NCBI RefSeq assembly: GCF_000003605.2 | Contig: NW_003156211.1 | Coordinates: 1-64,000 of the forward strand | DNA: 64,000 nucleotides | Reading direction: 5' to 3' | DNA from: Saccoglossus kowalevskii | Taxonomy: Eukaryota; Hemichordata; Enteropneusta; Harrimaniidae | Part shown: positions 62,001-64,000 of the stretch, in pieces | Numbering within the stretch: position 1 is the first letter of the stretch | Layout: the number at the start of each line of letters is the position of its first letter | Program-made: the position numbers and the translations under genes | Notes under the pieces: model-generated | The model's input: the letters and a program-made list of their open reading frames with translations, nothing else | The model's database searches: none | What the model was told of the DNA's origin: nothing

Positions 62001-64000
62001 TTGCCAATATATGAATCACTGCAGTAGTCGCAGGACAATGACACTGTATTTGCCAATACGTGAATCACTGCAGTAGTCGCAGGACAAGGACACTGTATTT
62101 GCCAATACATGAATCACTGCTGTAGTCGCAGGACAGGGACACTGGTTGCCAATACATGAATCACTGCAGTAGTCACAGGACAAGGACACTGCATTTGCCA
62201 ATACATGAATCACTGCAGTAGTCACAGGACAAGGACACTGTATTTGCAAATATATGAATCACTGCTGTAGTCGCAGGACAAGGACACTGTATTTGCCAAT
62301 ACATGAATCACTGCAGTAGTCGCACGACAAGGACACTGTATTTGCCAATACATGAATCACTGCAGTAGTCACAGGACAAGGACACTGTATTTGCCATATA
62401 TGAATCACTGCTGTAGTCGTTGGACAAGGACACTATATTTGCCAATACATGAATCACTGCTGTTGTCACAGGACAAGGACACTGCATTTGCCAATACATG
62501 AATCACTGCTGTAGTCGCCGGACAAGAACACTGTATTTGCCAATACATGAATCACTGCAGTAGTCACAGGACAAGGACACTGTATTTGGCAATACATGAA
62601 TCACTGCTGTAGTCGAAGGACCAGAACACTGTATTTGCCAATATATGAATCACTGCAGTAGTCACAGGTCAATGACACTGTATTTGCCAATACATGAATT
62701 ACTGCAGTAGTCACAGGACAAGGACACTGTATTTGCCAATACATGAATCACTGCTGTAGTCACAGGACAAGGACACTGCATTTGCCAATACATGAATCAC
62801 TGCTGTAGTCACAGGACAAGGACACTGCATTTGCCAATACATGAATCACTGCAGTAGTCGCAGGACAAGGACACTGCATTTGCCAATACATGAATCACTG
62901 CAGTAGTCGCAGGACAAGGACACTGTATTTGCCAATACATGAATCACTGCTGTAGTCACAGGACAAGGACACTGCATTTGCCAATACATGAATCACTGCT
63001 GTAGTCACAGGACAAGGACACTGTATTTGCCAATACATGAATCACTGCAGTAGTCGCAGGACAATGACACTGTATTTGCCAATACAAGAATCACTGCTGT
63101 AGTCACAGGACAAGGACACTGTATTTGCCAATACATGAATCACTGCAGTAGTCGCAGGACAAGGACACTGTATTTGCCAATACATGAATCACTGCAGTAG
63201 TCACAGGACAAGGACACTGTATTTGCCAATATATGAATCAGTGCTGTAGTCGTTGGACAAGGACACTATATTTGCCAATACATGAATCACTGCAGTAGTC
63301 GCAGGACAAGAACACTGCATTTGCCAATACATGAATCACTGCAGTAGTCGCAGGACAAGAACACTGTATTTGCCAATACATGAATCACTGCTGTAGTCAC
63401 AGGACAAGGACACTGTATTTGCCAATACATGAATCACTGCTGTAGTCTCAGGACAAGGACACTGCATTTGCCAATACATGAATCACTGCTGTAGTCACAG
63501 GACAAGGACACTGCATTTGCCAATACATGAATCACTGCTGTAGTCGCAGGATAAGGACACTGGTTGTCAATACATGAATCACTGCAGTAGTCACAGGACA
63601 AGGACACTGCATTTGCCAATACATGAATCACTGCAGTAGTCACAGGACAAGGACACTGTATTTGCAAATATATGAATCACTGCTGTAGTCGCAGGACAAG
63701 GACACTGTATTTGCCAATACATGAATCACTGCAGTATTTCACAGGACAAGGACACTGTATTTGCCAATATATGAATCACTGCTGTAGTCGTTGGACAAGG
63801 ACACTATATTTGCCAATACATGAATCACTGCTGTTGTCACAGGACAAGGACACTGCATTTGCCAATACATGAATCACTGCTGTAGTCGCCGGACAAGAAC
63901 ACTGTATTTGCCAATACATGAATCACTGCAGTAGTCGCAGGACAAGGACACTGTATTTGCCAATACATGAATCACTGCAGTATTTCACAGGACAAGGACA
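62000..64000 (+). repeat. Array domain 10, type I, continuing past the window
   Basis: 47-bp units at 62,143 and 63,560, GTCGTTGG at 62,418, 63,253 and 63,794, GTCGCCGG near 62,518 and 63,888, and GTATTTCAC at 63,735 and 63,975 fall here. The last 650 bp (63,354-64,000) match 47,305-47,951 at offset 16,049, and the array is still in mid-unit at the final base. Confidence 0.75.

Larger units (their letters stand above)
1..64000 (+). repeat. 49-bp satellite DNA array, about 1,300 tandem copies
   Basis: Every line of the window reads as the same head-to-tail unit, beginning GACACTG and ending CAGGACAAG, with no interruption and no inversion. Most units are exactly 49 bp; 64,000/49 is about 1,306 copies. 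Common alternatives are C/T at unit position 8, A/T at 33 (CTGCAG or CTGCTG) and A/G at 40 (GTCGCAGG or GTCACAGG). Rarer changes are ACACGA for ACATGA at 19-24, ATAAATGA, GGGCAAGG for GGACAAGG, and ACAAAGAC or ACAAGAAC for ACAAGGAC. By eye, neighbouring units usually differ at only a few sites, which indicates active homogenisation. No gene, RNA gene or mobile element interrupts the array. The minus strand has one stop per unit and the plus strand two, so open frames are short and repeat-derived. Length, purity and lack of spacers fit eukaryotic satellite DNA. The chromosomal location and species cannot be told from the sequence. Confidence 0.98.

Noticed and set aside
234-63872. About 50 open frames of 60-115 codons, nearly all on the minus strand, with CPCPVTTAVIHVLANAVSL-like peptides
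   Set aside because: All are translations of the 49-bp unit read through three frames. They have no independent start context, no codon bias, and no sequence outside the repeat. Long ones arise only where a 47-bp unit or an indel skips the usual TGA.
1-64000. CRISPR array
   Set aside because: The repeats abut directly with no spacers, vary continuously between copies, and have no cas genes beside them.
1-64000. CENP-B box or alpha-satellite-like centromere signature
   Set aside because: I found no match to TTCG followed by the spaced A and CGGG of the CENP-B box. The 49-bp unit is not related to the 171-bp family.
1-64000. CCAAT box (NF-Y) or NFI half-site in every unit (TTTGCCAATAC)
   Set aside because: The flanks fit the NF-Y consensus only weakly and there is no gene to regulate. 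A five-base match in every unit of a satellite is no evidence of function.
1-64000. Transposon, LINE, SINE or LTR element insertion
   Set aside because: No departure from the unit pattern longer than about 15 bp was seen, and there are no terminal repeats, poly-A tails or target-site duplications.
1-64000. Telomeric or rDNA spacer repeat
   Set aside because: No TTAGGG-like or TTAGG-like runs and no rRNA sequence occur. The unit does not resemble known telomere repeats.
1-64000. A coding VNTR such as a mucin or silk gene
   Set aside because: Coding tandem repeats keep a unit length divisible by three and an open frame. This unit is 49 bp and closes all frames within about 147 bp on either strand.

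Overview
The whole 64 kb window is one uninterrupted tandem satellite array. The unit is 49 bp, so there are roughly 1,300 copies in head-to-tail, single-strand orientation. It starts mid-array at base 1 and is still running at base 64,000. I found no gene, RNA gene, transposon, retroelement, CRISPR array or unique spacer. Every open reading frame longer than 60 codons is a read-through of the repeat. The window points to a eukaryotic chromosome, most likely constitutive heterochromatin such as a centromere, pericentromere, subtelomere or sex-chromosome block. I cannot name the species. Paired CG/CA and CG/TG variation at fixed unit positions suggests, but does not prove, a host with CpG methylation.

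Unit layout, numbered from GACACTG at bases 1-7: position 8 is C or T, TTTGCCAATAC occupies 10-20, position 22 is T or rarely C, CTGCAG or CTGCTG occupies 29-34 (position 33 is A or T), position 40 is A or G, and CAGGACAAG closes the unit. The sites at 8, 33 and 40 generate most unit types. Rarer diagnostic units include a 47 bp unit with GGTTGCC, a palindromic GGCAATTGCC unit, a TATTTGCAAATA unit, a GTCGTTGG unit, a GTCGCCGG unit, a TCTATTTG unit followed by CTTCTGTTG, and an AATTCATG/CATGTGCC pair.

The array is a patchwork of two subfamily styles. Type I carries the 47 bp, GTCGTTGG, GTCGCCGG and GTATTTCAC units. It dominates about 1-6.3, 25.9-27.3, 30.9-32.9, 45.2-51.6, 52.9-53.6, 55.6-57.6 and 62.0-64.0 kb. 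Type II carries the TCTATTTG/CTTCTGTTG, CACCGG, GGGCAAGGATA and GGCAATTGCC units and fills most of the rest.

Over this lies higher-order structure. Tandem duplications of 294, 343, 392, 441, 686, 1,272, 1,368, 1,811, about 2,695 and 3,038 bp are visible. So are near-identical blocks separated by 7 to 45 kb. Almost all offsets equal 49n minus 2 for each 47 bp unit spanned, which means exchange has stayed in register. A few short patches hold clustered single-base indels and look like consensus errors rather than biology. All boundaries were read by eye and are approximate, usually within one or two units.
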